The notes below the pieces were generated by a model that saw nothing but the letters and a program-made list of their open reading frames with translations, was not told the DNA's origin and did no database searches. Position numbers and translations under genes: made by a program. A DNA stretch of 64,000 bases from Leptolinea tardivitalis (lineage in GTDB: Bacteria; Chloroflexota; Anaerolineae; Anaerolineales; Anaerolineaceae): the NCBI RefSeq assembly GCF_001050275.1, contig NZ_BBYA01000010.1, positions 434,001 through 498,000 of the forward strand, read 5' to 3'. Shown in pieces: positions 26,065 to 36,954 of the stretch; within the stretch, counting starts at the first letter, position 1, and the number at the start of each line of letters is the position of its first letter.

Positions 26065-27432
26065 ATGACGCTCTGGTCAGGCCGTTTTCGCGCCGGGCTT
26101 AATTCCCTGGCATCCATTTTGAATAATTCTTTGCCGGTGGATAAGCGTCTCTATGTTGAAGATATCCGCGGCAGCCAGGCCTGGGCTCGGGCTCTGGCTG
26201 CTGCCGGTGTGTTGACCCCGAACGAGGCAGATACACTGGTGAACGGATTGCATTCTGTGTTGGATGAAATAGAATCAGGCACATTTCAATTCACCGAAAA
26301 TGACGAAGACATCCATACTGCAGTTGAACGCCGGCTCACTGAATTTGTTGGTCCGGTGGGCGGTAAGCTGCACACCGGCCGCAGCCGCAACGATCAGGTA
26401 GCCACAGATTTTCGTCTGTGGCTGCTGGAAGCATCGGAGCGGCTGGATCAAGCCGTTCAAAGTCTGCAAAAAGCATTGCTCCACCGGGCGGAGACCGATA
26501 TTGACGTTATTCTGCCAGGGTACACACATTTTCAACAGGCACAGCCTATCCTGTTCAGCCATTGGTGGCTGAGTCACCTGTGGCCGCTGCAGCGCGACCG
26601 CGAACGCCTGCAGCAATTGACCAAACGCGCAGCCGTCCTTCCACTGGGGAGTGGTGCCCTGGCCGGGACGACCTTCCCCATTGACCGCGCCGCTCTGGCC
26701 GGAGATCTGGGGTTTGCAGCTCCATCCCCCAATTCTCTCGATGCCGTTTCTGACCGTGACTTTGCCGCCGAATTCCTCTTCTGGGCTGCCCTTACCGGGG
26801 TACACCTCAGCCGCCTGTCAGAAGCCCTTATCCTTTATTCCACAGTGGAATATGGTTTTGTCACCATGGATGATGCGTATTCCACCGGGTCCAGCCTGAT
26901 GCCGCAGAAAAAAAACCCGGATATGCTGGAATTGACCCGCGGGAAATCCGGTGTGTTGAACGGCCTGTTGACCGGTCTGCTGACCACATTAAAAGGTCTT
27001 CCTTCTGCTTATGATAAAGACCTGCAGGAAGACAAAACCGCCGTTTTCGAAGCAGCCGACATTATGGACGTGTTACTGCCAGTTATGGAAGGTGTAATTT
27101 CGACCCTCAAGGTCAATCCTGAACGCTGCCGGAGTGCCATCCACCCGGCTATATTGGCCACCGATCTCGCCGATTACCTGGTTGCCAGAGGAATTCCCTT
27201 CCGCAGTGCACATGAAGCCGTAGGCAAGGCTGTTCGTCTGGCGGAAGAGAAAGGTGAAAGCCTGGCCACCTTGCCATTAAAAGATTATCAAACCATTCAT
27301 CCCGCTTTCGCCGAAGATTTGTATACCGCATTAAGTCTTGAGGCTTCTGTCAACCGGCGGTCAGTGTACGGGGGTACTGCGCTGGAAGCTGTAGAAGAAC
27401 AGATCGAGGTTGCCAAAAAAGCGATCGGATAA
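26065..27432 (+). CDS. argH: argininosuccinate lyase
   Basis: Splits argininosuccinate to arginine and fumarate. It has the fumarase/aspartase superfamily signature GSSLMPQKKNPDMLEL near residue 278, and earlier LHTGRSRNDQVATDFRLW and GYTHFQQAQPILFSHW. Length 455 is normal. It is the second gene of argGH and is followed by a strong terminator. Confidence 0.97.
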   Translation: MTLWSGRFRAGLNSLASILNNSLPVDKRLYVEDIRGSQAWARALAAAGVLTPNEADTLVNGLHSVLDEIESGTFQFTENDEDIHTAVERRLTEFVGPVGGKLHTGRSRNDQVATDFRLWLLEASERLDQAVQSLQKALLHRAETDIDVILPGYTHFQQAQPILFSHWWLSHLWPLQRDRERLQQLTKRAAVLPLGSGALAGTTFPIDRAALAGDLGFAAPSPNSLDAVSDRDFAAEFLFWAALTGVHLSRLSEALILYSTVEYGFVTMDDAYSTGSSLMPQKKNPDMLELTRGKSGVLNGLLTGLLTTLKGLPSAYDKDLQEDKTAVFEAADIMDVLLPVMEGVISTLKVNPERCRSAIHPAILATDLADYLVARGIPFRSAHEAVGKAVRLAEEKGESLATLPLKDYQTIHPAFAEDLYTALSLEASVNRRSVYGGTALEAVEEQIEVAKKAIG

Positions 27433-27512
27433 TCTATCTGTCTGTCGGAATTTTCGGAAAAATTTTCCAATCCTTATGTTGGAATCCAGACCCGATACAA
27501 TTCAATTCAAAG

Positions 27513-27548
27513 AAACCGTAAGGGTATTGAAAATCCTTACGGTTTTTT
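27513..27548. terminator. terminator between argH and the LCP gene
   Basis: AAACCGTAAGG (27513-27523) pairs with CCTTACGGTTT (27535-27545), with T-run on the plus strand; the convergent LCP gene ends just beyond it. Confidence 0.9.
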
Positions 27549-27564
27549 GTTCCGATAAAGATGA

Positions 27565-28524
27565 TCACATTTTTTTAAACATTTCCTGTACCGGAGGAAG
27601 GATCAATTCCCAGCGGGGCAAAAGCACCTGAGCGCCTTCATCGGTTTTCCAGGGAATAACCATATCATGGGTGACGGTTTGGGCATCAAAACCGGTGATG
27701 GCAGCCCGTAAGAATGCGAAACCCAGCCGCGGCCAATCCCACACAGGAATGTTGGTATCCACAGAACTCAGACCCGCCAGTATGGCACCGGGTATTCGCG
27801 GCCAGATCAACGGGTTGATCATTTGCCGTGCCACCGCCTTGATGGCCAGTTGACCGCGTGTCATGCGGAAAAAGTCATCAGATCCTTTACGATCCCTGAC
27901 AAATGCCAGTGCTTTTGTGCCATCCAATGTATGGGTACCTGCCTCATAACCAGATTGCGCTGTATCCAGAGTGATCGTCAGCCCGCCCAGGGCATCAATC
28001 ACTTTTACGACACCGTCAAACCGGATACGCACATAATAGGGAACTTTCACCCCAAAATCCTTTTCCACCAATCGGCGCACGGCAACAGGTCCGCTACCGT
28101 CTTTTTCGGCTTCGGCAAAAAAGTGAACGGTATTTATCCGGTTCTGGCCCACATTGGGGATATCCACCCAGAGATCCCGCGGAATAGAATACATTCCTAC
28201 ATACGGGCGGGTCGGAACGACCGTCATTAGAATCAGGGTGTCTGTGCGACTGATGCTGCTGCCCTGCGGGGCTCGATCAAGACCCATCACCACCATATTG
28301 GTTCGAATGGGCATTAAAAAATACCCGCCGATACACATGAAGATCAATAAAACCAGCAATCCAAGCAGACAGCCGGTTAACGGTGAGAGACGCTGCCGAT
28401 CTAACCGGATAGGTTGCATCCGGTCGAGGGGAATTATTGGTTTGTCACCCGGAACGGGATAATAGGCGTACGAATTCATCACATTACCGCTAAAACTTAA
28501 CCTATTGTACTCCGATTTGTCCAT
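27565..28524 (-). CDS. LytR-CpsA-Psr family protein
   Basis: A 319-residue protein with a proline-rich cytoplasmic start, one membrane helix (about residues 49-72, GCLLGLLVLLIFMCIGGYFL) and an extracellular LCP domain: SRTDTLILMTVVP, YSIPRDLWVDIPNVGQNRINTVH, and the arginine motif FVRDRKGSDDFFRMTRGQ. LCP enzymes attach glycopolymers to peptidoglycan or other surface acceptors from lipid-linked donors. The ATG at 28524 overlaps the stop of yjdF (TGATG), suggesting coupling; a shorter start at 28479 is possible. Confidence 0.92.
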   Translation of the reverse strand: MDKSEYNRLSFSGNVMNSYAYYPVPGDKPIIPLDRMQPIRLDRQRLSPLTGCLLGLLVLLIFMCIGGYFLMPIRTNMVVMGLDRAPQGSSISRTDTLILMTVVPTRPYVGMYSIPRDLWVDIPNVGQNRINTVHFFAEAEKDGSGPVAVRRLVEKDFGVKVPYYVRIRFDGVVKVIDALGGLTITLDTAQSGYEAGTHTLDGTKALAFVRDRKGSDDFFRMTRGQLAIKAVARQMINPLIWPRIPGAILAGLSSVDTNIPVWDWPRLGFAFLRAAITGFDAQTVTHDMVIPWKTDEGAQVLLPRWELILPPVQEMFKKM

Positions 28525-28937
28525 CAATGACCACGATGTTTTTCCGCCCGCCGAACCTGGCGCAACCTGTACTTGTGATCGTTCTCCAGTTGACGTTCTT
28601 CTTTTGAGATCAATTTTCGTTCTCTGGCATTGATTTCATATTCTTTTTGAAGAGCTTCCTGTGCACGTGTAGACCGGCAGGGATTCCGCATTTCTGCCCG
28701 GATCTCACGCATACGTCGTTTGTAGTTCACCTTTTCAGTTAAAACATTTTCCGCAGGTACCGGTCTTGAAAAAGCAACCGAAGGATATTTTTCCAAAACG
28801 AACTTAAGCAATTCCGGCTCAGATGGTTCAGCCCCAAATACGTGCTTTGCCGTCTGATACAGGCCGTTTTCAGTTTTTTCAAAAATCCCCACCCAGTATG
28901 GGGGGTCAAAGTAGACAGTCAATTTACCTTCCATCAT
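28524..28937 (-). CDS. YjdF family protein (DUF2992)
   Basis: A 137-residue basic protein: KLTVYFDPPYWVGIFEKTENGLYQTAKHVFGAEPSEPELLKFVL is the DUF2992 core, followed by a long, highly charged Arg/Lys/Glu helix to the C terminus that may bind nucleic acid. The start at 28937 has AGGA 7 bases upstream. In Bacillus the homologue is controlled by the yjdF riboswitch that senses aromatic heterocycles; I did not find that aptamer here. Function unknown. Confidence 0.85.
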   Translation of the reverse strand: MMEGKLTVYFDPPYWVGIFEKTENGLYQTAKHVFGAEPSEPELLKFVLEKYPSVAFSRPVPAENVLTEKVNYKRRMREIRAEMRNPCRSTRAQEALQKEYEINARERKLISKEERQLENDHKYRLRQVRRAEKHRGH

Positions 28938-29393
28938 GTGAATTCCTATAAACAGAAAAGAACTGCAATGGGCAGTTTGAATCCAATGCGAAAATTCGCG
29001 GTTCAAATGTGAAATGAAGGAAGGTTTACTTGATCAGAATTATACCGAAATCTTCTCCAATCTGAAATCTGTTGCATTCGGAAGAAAATTGTCAATTGAA
29101 ATTCGTGAATTTAATCGGCATAATTATTGTGATTAACAATATTATGCTTAGCATTTCACTGACGCACATCCCTGCCAGATAATTTCCCCATCAAAAAACC
29201 AGGAACCTACGCAGCCAATTGAATAGTAAGGCCTGAGATGAAGTCGAATCCTGAATTGTCATTCCATTCAGGGTTGCGAACTAACTTGAAAGACCATCTG
29301 CCAAAGCAACCATCATCCATGAATCTGGTTATTGGATAATGTTTGCCATCTTTTCAATTTCCTCATAAAGATTATAGAAAGGGGAAGTCAGCC
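28938..29393. other. intergenic region yjdF to mcp1
   Basis: About 455 bases between divergent genes. It holds a long near-perfect inverted repeat at 29118-29147 (GCATAAT and ATTGT arms facing ACAAT and ATTATGC, one bulged base). It may be an operator or hairpin shared by the two genes. No other feature recognised. Confidence 0.4.
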
Positions 29394-31412
29394 ATGAAAT
29401 TTCTCAACAATATCAAAACCCAGGTGAAATTGGTTGGCGGGTTTCTACTGGTTTCATTGTTGATTCTGGTGGTTTCCGTCATCAGCTATATCAATATGAA
29501 CAGCATGAATAACAACATGAATATCCTCTTTGAAGAGCGGACTAAACCCATCATTAATATTGAAATGGCCGAATCTGCCTTGTTGACGATTCGGGGAGAT
29601 ATGATGAAATACATGTTGATTCCAGATCAACGGGCAGCCATTGCAAATACGATCAAATCCGACAAAGCCACAGTAAGCGAAAATGTTGAAAAATACCGGG
29701 GAATCGTTGTTTCAGAAGAGCACAAAGCAGCCATGGCAGAATTTGATAAAGCGTTGGCAGAGTATTATACGGCTTTAGATAAGGCACTTGCTGAAGTTGA
29801 CAGCGGGAATAATGAAACCGCGATGACCAGTATTTCTGATGGCGGAGACGTATCCAATACCCGAAAAGCCGTGGCAGCCGCCACAACCAAACTTGTGAAC
29901 ATTACCATTCAACTTGCCACAGAAGAAAAAACAAAGGGAGATAATACTTTTTCTCAGGCTACAGTAATGCTAATTATCGTGTCACTGGTTTTATTGGCTA
30001 TTTCCGTCTTTATGGGTATTTCTATTGCGCGAAATATCACCATACCTCTGGGACAATCTGTCAGTGCCATCACGCGTATCGCCAAAGGCGATCTGGTGCG
30101 AGATCTGGACGAAAAGTCCCGGAAAGCAGTTGCCGATAGACGAGATGAACTGGGTGATCTGGGCAAAGGTATGAATAACCTCATCGCATACTTGCAGAAA
30201 ATGGGTGATGCGGCGAAAGTCATTGCCAATAATGATCTGACTGTAAATGTTCAGCCCGAATCGGAAAAAGACGAATTGGGTAATGCGTTCCTGAATATGG
30301 TCAACGGGTTGCGCGATTCGGTGAGTCAGATTAATAAAAATGCCACAGAATTAGCCCAGGCTTCTGAACAACTGGCAGATGCCGCCAACCAGGCAGGATT
30401 GGCAACCAATCAAATCAGCAATACCGTACAACAGGTGGCCAAAGGTACTTCTGACCAGGCATCTTCGGTTACAAAAACGGCTTCTGCCATAGACCAGATG
30501 ACCAAAGCCATTGAAGGTGTGGCGAAAGGCGCCCAGGAGCAAAGTCATGCTATTGCAAAGGCAGCCGAAATAACCGCTCAAATCAATGTGGCTATCCAAC
30601 AGGTTACAGGAAATGCAGAATCTGTCACCCGTGACTCTGTGGCGGCCGCTGAGGCCGCCCGCAGCGGTGTGACCACGGTGGAAGAAACCCTGAATGGTAT
30701 GCAAAGCATCAAATCAAAGGTAGGAGCTTCAGCAGAAAAAGTTCAGGAGATGGGAAAACGATCGGGAGAGATTGGCGCCATCGTCGAAACCATCGAAGAT
30801 ATTTCTTCACAAACCAATTTGCTGGCATTAAATGCGGCCATTGAAGCCGCCCGGGCAGGTGAACACGGCAAAGGGTTTGCCGTGGTGGCAGACGAAGTGA
30901 GAAAACTGGCAGAACGTTCGTCTCATGCCACCAAGGAAATCGGCACATTGATCGCTGGAATTCAAGAGACTGTATCAGAAGCCGTTAAAGCCATGGAAGA
31001 AGGATCTCATGAGGTGGAATTAGGAGTTGCCAGTGCCAACAAAGCCGGATCAGCATTATCCGAAATTTTAACGGCAGCACAGGCTGTGAATGATCAGGCT
31101 GTCATGGCAGGCAAAGCTGCGAAACAGATGAGCCTATCATCCAGCGAATTGGTAACAGCCGTCGATTCCGTTTCAGCGATTGTGGAAGAAAATACCGCAG
31201 CCACAGAACAGATGGCAGCCAATTCCACTGAAGTCTCCCAGGCTATTGAAAGCATTGCCAGCGTAAGCGAGGAGAACAGCGCCGCTATTGAAGAAGTATC
31301 CGCTTCGGCAGAAGAAATGACCGCCCAGGTAGAAGAAGTGACCGCATCCGCCCAGTCGCTTGCCAATATGGCCGAGACTCTGCAGGAAGTGGTGAAACGG
31401 TTCAAATTGTAG
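29394..31412 (+). CDS. methyl-accepting chemotaxis protein
   Basis: A 672-residue chemoreceptor. Helix 1 is residues about 13-35, a 4-helix-bundle extracellular sensor of about 150 residues follows, then helix 2 (about 190-215), a HAMP region, and the cytoplasmic signalling coiled coil. The hairpin tip reads [47 protein letters not shown], the CheA/CheW contact. The ATG at 29394 has AAAGGGGA upstream. It is the first of three close paralogues here. No cheA, cheR or cheB is in the window. The ligand is unknown; the 4HB sensor class is diverse. Confidence 0.95.
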   Translation: MKFLNNIKTQVKLVGGFLLVSLLILVVSVISYINMNSMNNNMNILFEERTKPIINIEMAESALLTIRGDMMKYMLIPDQRAAIANTIKSDKATVSENVEKYRGIVVSEEHKAAMAEFDKALAEYYTALDKALAEVDSGNNETAMTSISDGGDVSNTRKAVAAATTKLVNITIQLATEEKTKGDNTFSQATVMLIIVSLVLLAISVFMGISIARNITIPLGQSVSAITRIAKGDLVRDLDEKSRKAVADRRDELGDLGKGMNNLIAYLQKMGDAAKVIANNDLTVNVQPESEKDELGNAFLNMVNGLRDSVSQINKNATELAQASEQLADAANQAGLATNQISNTVQQVAKGTSDQASSVTKTASAIDQMTKAIEGVAKGAQEQSHAIAKAAEITAQINVAIQQVTGNAESVTRDSVAAAEAARSGVTTVEETLNGMQSIKSKVGASAEKVQEMGKRSGEIGAIVETIEDISSQTNLLALNAAIEAARAGEHGKGFAVVADEVRKLAERSSHATKEIGTLIAGIQETVSEAVKAMEEGSHEVELGVASANKAGSALSEILTAAQAVNDQAVMAGKAAKQMSLSSSELVTAVDSVSAIVEENTAATEQMAANSTEVSQAIESIASVSEENSAAIEEVSASAEEMTAQVEEVTASAQSLANMAETLQEVVKRFKL

Positions 31413-31968
31413 GTTTCTTACCGATTACTTCCAGGTATCGATTATGAACTTTGCATCATCAAAAGCCTGACGGAGTAATCGTTCAGGGGTCATAGTCTGT
31501 TCCAGTTTCCTTCAAACGCAGAATGCAGGTTCTTTTTCAATGAAAGATCTGCATTCTGCGGATTGTCTGGTTGATTCATAAAAAATAGACAGTCAACAGG
31601 CTGCCAGATAACGAGTGATGATTTCCTTATGGGCAACTCCTCATAATGATTTCATCACTATGAAAAGTATATATTTCTGATAATTTTATCCAGATTTAAT
31701 TCTTGCTTTATATCGAAAAAGAGCAAATTCCCTATCCTAAATAAAGGATGAAGGGGAGTTGGAAAAATCCAAAGACCATAATGCAATTTCGATTTTTGAT
31801 CACCAGATCGTTTTTTATCAGATAAGGAGGGAAACCAATCTAAACCAGAGTAAGAATTTTTCATTTCTAAAGTGTGTGGGAATCTCTCAGGGTTGAGCAT
31901 AACACCCCAACCCATCGTGGCAATCATCATAAAACAAAAGACAAAACAGCATACCTGGGAGGGTAATT
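31413..31968. other. intergenic region mcp1 to mcp2 with two hairpins
   Basis: A 555-base gap. CGCAGAATGCAG (31517-31528) pairs with CTGCATTCTGCG (31549-31560), extended by TCTTT/AAAGA inside, but no T-run follows. A second stem joins AGTGATGA near 31612 with TCATCACT near 31653. These may end the mcp1 transcript or structure the mcp2 leader. I see no ORF with a ribosome site. Confidence 0.45.
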
Positions 31969-33996
31969 ATGAAATTTTTAAGTGATATGAAAATGAAGTT
32001 GAAGCTGACTCTAGGCTTCGTTCTTGTGGCGCTTCTTATTCTGGTTGTTTCTCTGGTCAGTTATTCCAGCCTGGGCAGTTTGAATCTTGTTTCCGAAAAC
32101 ATGTATAACCACCAGGTTTTACCCATTCAGCAGATGGACAATGTGCAATCGGGTTTAATGACAGCCCGTGGGGATATCATGAAGTATATCCTTCTGCCTG
32201 AACAACGAACGGAAATAAAAAAATCTCTTGAAGAAACCAAGGCCGACCTTGATCAGAACCTGGCAGAATATCAAAAGGGGGATCTTTCTGAGGGAGAACG
32301 TACAGCCGCCAAATCATTGGAATCTGCTCTGGCAGAGTTTTTCTCTTATGTTGATGAAGATATAGCTTTCATTGATAAAGGCGATCAAGATTCTGCCATG
32401 ACGTCCATTTCAGACGGCGGAAAAACCTCAGACGCCCGACTCGCCGCCAGTGAACTTGTAACCCGACTGGTCACTTCCAATAAAAATCAGGCAAAGCAGG
32501 CGTTGGAAGATGGTGACACAACGTTTAACAATGCCTTACGCTTGTTGATCATATTTGTTGTTGTATGTTTCGGCCTTGCCATTGCTCTGGGATTAATCAT
32601 TGCCAACAACATCACTACTCCTATCGCAGTTGCTGTAGAAGCCATACGAAAAGTAGCTCAGGGTGACCTTTTGAGAGACATGGCTCAGGAGAAGAAGAAT
32701 ATCGTCACACTCCGGGGCGACGAAATCGGCGATATTGGCAAGGGATTGCATCAAATGGTGGGCTACCTTCAAAACATGGGGGAAGTTGCTGAAACCATTG
32801 CAAATAACGACCTCACCGTTTCGATTAAGGCCATTTCTGAAAGAGATGAATTGGGAAATGCCTTCGTCAAAATGATTCAAGGTCTTTCCAATACTGTCAG
32901 TATGATCACCCAGAGTACATCTGACCTTTCTGCTGCCTCGGAGCAATTAGCCAGCGCCGCCAACCAGGCCAGTCTGGCTACCAATCAGATCAGCAACACA
33001 ATACAGCAGGTGGCCAAGGGTACGGCTGACCAGGCATCATCTGTGACCAAAACTGCCGCCTCTATGGAGCAGATGTCAAAAGCCATTGATGGTGTGGCCA
33101 AAGGAGCACAGGAGCAAAGTATCGCGATTTCGAAAGCAGCAGAAATTACCTCGAAAATCAGCACTGCCATTCAACAGGTTACCGGAAATGTCTCTTCCGT
33201 CACAAAAGATTCTGATGCCTCGGCTGAAGCAGCCCGTATCGGTGCTGCCACAGTCCAAGAAACATTGAAAGGTATGCAGAGTATCAAATCCAAAGTGGAT
33301 ATCTCTGCCTCAAAGGTGCAAGAAATGGGTCAGCGTTCTGGTGAAATTGGCGCCATCGTAGAAACCATCGAGGATATTGCCTCACAGACCAATCTGCTGG
33401 CTTTGAACGCCGCCATCGAAGCCGCTCGAGCTGGTGAACATGGTAAAGGTTTCGCCGTCGTGGCTGATGAGGTCAGGAAATTGGCTGAACGGTCATCTCA
33501 GGCGACAAAAGAAATCGGCACTCTGATTTCCGGAATTCAATCAACGGTTGCAGAAGCTGTCAAAGCCATGGATGAAGGCTCAAAAGAGGTAGAGCTGGGT
33601 GTCAGTAGTGCCAATAAAGCCGGATCTGCCCTGGCAGACATTCTTAAGGCAGCGCAGGCTGTGAATGACCAGGCAAACCTGGCCGCCCAAGCTGCCCAGG
33701 AAATGAGTCAGTCATCCAGTGAACTGGTTTCTGCCGTTGATTCTGTTTCAGCTATTGTTGAAGAAAATACAGCCGCAACCGAAGAAATGACTGCCAATTC
33801 TACAGAAGTAACCCAGGCTGTAGAGAGTATTGCCAGTGTAAGTGAAGAAAACAGCGCTTCAATTGAAGAAGTCTCAGCATCAGCCGAAGAGATGAGTGCC
33901 CAGGTAGAAGAAGTCACCGCTTCTGCGCAATCACTCGCGGATCTGGCAAAAACGCTGCAGGATATTGCCCACCGCTTTAAATTGGTTGAAGCCTGA
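31969..33996 (+). CDS. methyl-accepting chemotaxis protein
   Basis: A 675-residue paralogue of the receptor before it, same architecture: helix 1 (about 12-34), 4-helix-bundle sensor, helix 2 (about 188-212), HAMP and coiled-coil domain with the tip [55 protein letters not shown]. The sensor region is much more divergent than the cytoplasmic half, as expected of receptors with different ligands. It lies 23 bases before a cheW, so receptor and coupling protein are probably cotranscribed. Confidence 0.95.
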   Translation: MKFLSDMKMKLKLTLGFVLVALLILVVSLVSYSSLGSLNLVSENMYNHQVLPIQQMDNVQSGLMTARGDIMKYILLPEQRTEIKKSLEETKADLDQNLAEYQKGDLSEGERTAAKSLESALAEFFSYVDEDIAFIDKGDQDSAMTSISDGGKTSDARLAASELVTRLVTSNKNQAKQALEDGDTTFNNALRLLIIFVVVCFGLAIALGLIIANNITTPIAVAVEAIRKVAQGDLLRDMAQEKKNIVTLRGDEIGDIGKGLHQMVGYLQNMGEVAETIANNDLTVSIKAISERDELGNAFVKMIQGLSNTVSMITQSTSDLSAASEQLASAANQASLATNQISNTIQQVAKGTADQASSVTKTAASMEQMSKAIDGVAKGAQEQSIAISKAAEITSKISTAIQQVTGNVSSVTKDSDASAEAARIGAATVQETLKGMQSIKSKVDISASKVQEMGQRSGEIGAIVETIEDIASQTNLLALNAAIEAARAGEHGKGFAVVADEVRKLAERSSQATKEIGTLISGIQSTVAEAVKAMDEGSKEVELGVSSANKAGSALADILKAAQAVNDQANLAAQAAQEMSQSSSELVSAVDSVSAIVEENTAATEEMTANSTEVTQAVESIASVSEENSASIEEVSASAEEMSAQVEEVTASAQSLADLAKTLQDIAHRFKLVEA

Positions 33997-34019
33997 TCTT
34001 CAAATATTGGAATATCACT

Positions 34020-34472
34020 ATGGAAAAACAACTCGTAGTTTTTGAACTGGCAGATGAATTTTATGGAGTAGACATTGCCTGTGTTGAAAGCATTATCAAA
34101 ATGCAGGAAATAACCCGAATGCCGCAATCTCCCACTTTTGTGGAAGGAATCACAAACCTGCGTGGAAAGGTATTACCAGTCATTGATCTTGAAAAACGAT
34201 TCGACATACCATCCCATGAACGAAACCACGACACCCGTATTATGGTGATCAACATTGATGCACTTGAAGTAGGAATGATCGTTTCGGCTGTTTCAGAAGT
34301 GTTGACGATTGATGAGTCAGTCATAGAACCGGCACCTCCGATTGTCACAACAGTCAGATCAAACTTCATTTCTGGTATTGCCCGGGTGGATTCACGATTA
34401 ATAATTCTACTGAATATGGAACAGGTTCTAAGCAGTCAGGAAAAAAACCAGATAGTGATGCTGACAGTCTGA
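34020..34472 (+). CDS. cheW: chemotaxis coupling protein CheW
   Basis: A 150-residue CheW domain (QLVVFELADEFYGVDIACVESIIKMQEITRMPQSPTFVEGITNLRGKVLPVIDLEKRF), which links receptors to the kinase CheA. Almost the whole protein is the domain. It follows mcp2 in an operon and is followed by a strong terminator. It is very similar to the second CheW at 36955. Confidence 0.95.
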   Translation: MEKQLVVFELADEFYGVDIACVESIIKMQEITRMPQSPTFVEGITNLRGKVLPVIDLEKRFDIPSHERNHDTRIMVINIDALEVGMIVSAVSEVLTIDESVIEPAPPIVTTVRSNFISGIARVDSRLIILLNMEQVLSSQEKNQIVMLTV

Positions 34473-34489
34473 TTCTCGGTATTTTCGAT

Positions 34490-34526
34490 AAAACGGGATA
34501 AATCTAGAACTAGATTTATCCCGTTT
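34490..34526 (+). terminator. terminator after the first cheW
   Basis: A long perfect hairpin: AACGGGATAAATCTAG faces CTAGATTTATCCCGTT around a 2-base centre, followed by TTGTAATT. It closes the mcp2-cheW operon. Confidence 0.85.
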
Positions 34527-34844
34527 GTAATTCCCAATCTTATTTTATTTGATTTATTCGGACAAGTTAATACATTTTTTGTTTCAGATTAATCCTGTTT
34601 TTATTATCAATCTGCTTTTTAACGATAATATAAATTTGTATTACGTATTATTAAAGTTTTAATAATGAAATGATGTTGTTATTTTATGCTTATAAGAATA
34701 TTTCATTCCCAAGAAAACAAAAAAACATCCTGTCGATCTTTTCTGATTGTTCCTGACGGGATCATCTTTCATTTGGATACATCCCCTTTACAAATGTAAA
34801 GGGGATTATTTTGTCAAAAAAACTATGTCTTCAGAAGGTGGAAT
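34527..34844 (+). other. AT-rich leader region of mcp3 with terminator-like hairpin
   Basis: An AT-rich 320-base gap. TCCCCTTTAC (34782-34791) pairs perfectly with GTAAAGGGGA (34796-34805) and is followed by TTATTTT, ending only 33 bases before the receptor ATG. A promoter cannot fit after it, so the hairpin lies in the 5' UTR and may attenuate mcp3. Confidence 0.5.
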
Positions 34845-36872
34845 ATGAAATTCCTTGATAATATAAAGACCCGTATCAAACTCACCGGGGGATTTATTAC
34901 AGTAGCCATGCTTATTGTGGTTGTGGCGTTAATTAGCTTTATCAATATTCAAAAAATCAACAACAGCATGACTGACATGTACCTCAATCGCACCCTGCCA
35001 ATTCAAGAAATCGGAAAAATGAACACCGATCTCATGACAATCCGGGGGGATGTGATGAAATATGTATTAATCCCCGAACAACGGGCAACCATTCGGCAAA
35101 CTATTGAAAATAGTAAAGCTAACCTCAATGAAAATCTCACAAAATTTAATTCAAAAACTCTGAAAAAAGAGGAACAAAGCGCTCTATCTGAGTTTAATCA
35201 AACACTAACTGAATACTATTCTTCCGTTGATAACATCCTTACCAGTGTTGACAATGGTGATGAAGATGCCGCATTGAAGAGTCTTTCTGATGGCGGAGAA
35301 ATTTCTAATGCCAGAAAAGCGGTTGGAGAAGATATTACAACACTTGAAAATCTAATCATTCAATATGCCAAACAGGCAAAAGATGATGGTGACACTGCTT
35401 TCACCCAGGTTGTTACATTTTTGGTGATCCTTGTTCTTGTCTGCTTTGTTATTGCCATCTCACTTGGTTTAATGATTTCCAACAACATCACAAAACCTCT
35501 GGGCATCGCAGTAACAGCCATAAAACAGATCGCCAGTGGCGATCTCTTGCGTGATCTGGATGAAAAAATGAAAGATGTTGTCCGGTTGCGTAAGGACGAA
35601 ATTGGTGAAATTGGCAAGGGAATGGATTCACTTGTAGAGTATCTTCAATCTATGGGCGATGCCGCCGGAACAATCGCAAAAAATGACCTTACAGTAGACA
35701 TTCAATTACGATCTGAAAAGGATGAACTGGGTAAGGCCTTCCAGACCATGGTACATGATCTACGTGAAACGGTCGGACAGATCAGCGATAATGCCGGCAA
35801 CCTTTCAGCGGCTTCAGAACAACTGGCTAACGCCGCTGCCCAGGCCGGGCAGGCTACCAATCAGATCAGCAACACCATCCAACAGGTGGCCAAAGGAACA
35901 GCTGACCAGGCTACCGGTGTCAACAAAACCGCCTCTGCCACCGAACAGATGTCCAAAGCGATTGAAGGTGTAGCAAAAGGCGCCCAGGAACAGAGCCAGG
36001 CGATTTCACGGGCTGCAGAGATTACTTCTCAGATTAATGCAGCCATTCAACAGGTGACCGGTAATGTTGAATCTGTTACCCGCGACTCAGTGGCTGCTGC
36101 CGATGCCGCCCGCAGCGGTGTAACAACAGTGGATGAAACCCTGCGAGGAATGCAGAGCATTAAATCCAAAGTTGGAGCATCAGCCGAGAAAGTTCAGGAG
36201 ATGGGTCAACGGTCCGGTGAAATTGGTGCAATTGTGGAAACGATTGAAGATATTGCTTCTCAAACCAATTTGCTGGCGCTTAACGCCGCCATTGAAGCCG
36301 CCCGCGCTGGTGAACATGGCAAGGGCTTTGCTGTGGTGGCAGATGAGGTTCGAAAACTGGCGGAACGCTCTTCACAGGCAACTAAAGAGATTGGCAGTCT
36401 GATCGCTGGAATTCAAACAACGGTTGCAGAAGCCGTGAGAGCTATGGATGAAGGCTCAAAAGAAGTGGAGCTTGGGGTCGCCAGTGCCAATAAAGCCGGT
36501 TCCGCCCTGTCAGATATTTTGACCGCCGCGCAGGCTGTCAACAATCAGGCTAACCTAGCCGGCCAGGCTGCCAAGCAGATGAATTTGGCTTCGAGTGAAC
36601 TGGTATCTGCGGTGGATACTGTGTCAGCTGTGGTGGAAGAGAATACCGCCGCCACAGAAGAAATGTCTGCGAATTCTTCCGAGGTCACACAGGCTATTGA
36701 GAGCATTGCCAGTGTCAGCGAAGAAAACAGCGCCGCCATTGAAGAAGTCTCCGCCTCCACAGAAGAAATGAGTGCCCAGGTAGAAGAAGTCACCGCCTCA
36801 GCGCAATCTCTCGCAGAACTTGCCCAGAATCTCCAGGTTCTTGTCAATCGGTTCAAACTTACCGCTTCCTGA
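34845..36872 (+). CDS. methyl-accepting chemotaxis protein
   Basis: A 675-residue third paralogue, with the same order: helix 1 (about 13-34), 4-helix-bundle sensor, helix 2 (about 188-212), HAMP, coiled coil with the conserved tip. GGTGGA precedes the ATG. Its cytoplasmic half is nearly identical in protein sequence to the other two; the sensor is distinct. A cheW follows after 82 bases, repeating the mcp2-cheW arrangement, so the region looks like duplication of an mcp-cheW unit. Confidence 0.95.
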   Translation: MKFLDNIKTRIKLTGGFITVAMLIVVVALISFINIQKINNSMTDMYLNRTLPIQEIGKMNTDLMTIRGDVMKYVLIPEQRATIRQTIENSKANLNENLTKFNSKTLKKEEQSALSEFNQTLTEYYSSVDNILTSVDNGDEDAALKSLSDGGEISNARKAVGEDITTLENLIIQYAKQAKDDGDTAFTQVVTFLVILVLVCFVIAISLGLMISNNITKPLGIAVTAIKQIASGDLLRDLDEKMKDVVRLRKDEIGEIGKGMDSLVEYLQSMGDAAGTIAKNDLTVDIQLRSEKDELGKAFQTMVHDLRETVGQISDNAGNLSAASEQLANAAAQAGQATNQISNTIQQVAKGTADQATGVNKTASATEQMSKAIEGVAKGAQEQSQAISRAAEITSQINAAIQQVTGNVESVTRDSVAAADAARSGVTTVDETLRGMQSIKSKVGASAEKVQEMGQRSGEIGAIVETIEDIASQTNLLALNAAIEAARAGEHGKGFAVVADEVRKLAERSSQATKEIGSLIAGIQTTVAEAVRAMDEGSKEVELGVASANKAGSALSDILTAAQAVNNQANLAGQAAKQMNLASSELVSAVDTVSAVVEENTAATEEMSANSSEVTQAIESIASVSEENSAAIEEVSASTEEMSAQVEEVTASAQSLAELAQNLQVLVNRFKLTAS

Positions 36873-36954
36873 GGTTTCCTGACACAACAAGACACGGAAG
36901 AATAACACCGCTTCCGTGTCTTTCACTTCTTTATCTTTTATATGGAGCGGAAAA

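Noticed and set aside
26275-26805. A 176-codon minus-strand ORF inside argH.
   Set aside because: It is antisense to a highly conserved enzyme and has no domain or ribosome-site support.
29150-29260. A stretch resembling parts of a c-di-GMP-I (GEMM) riboswitch upstream of mcp1 (ACGCACA... and ACGCAGCC).
   Set aside because: The conserved GGGCAAACC, GAAA tetraloop region and GGTAGCGGGGTTACC receptor parts are missing, so the similarity is probably chance.
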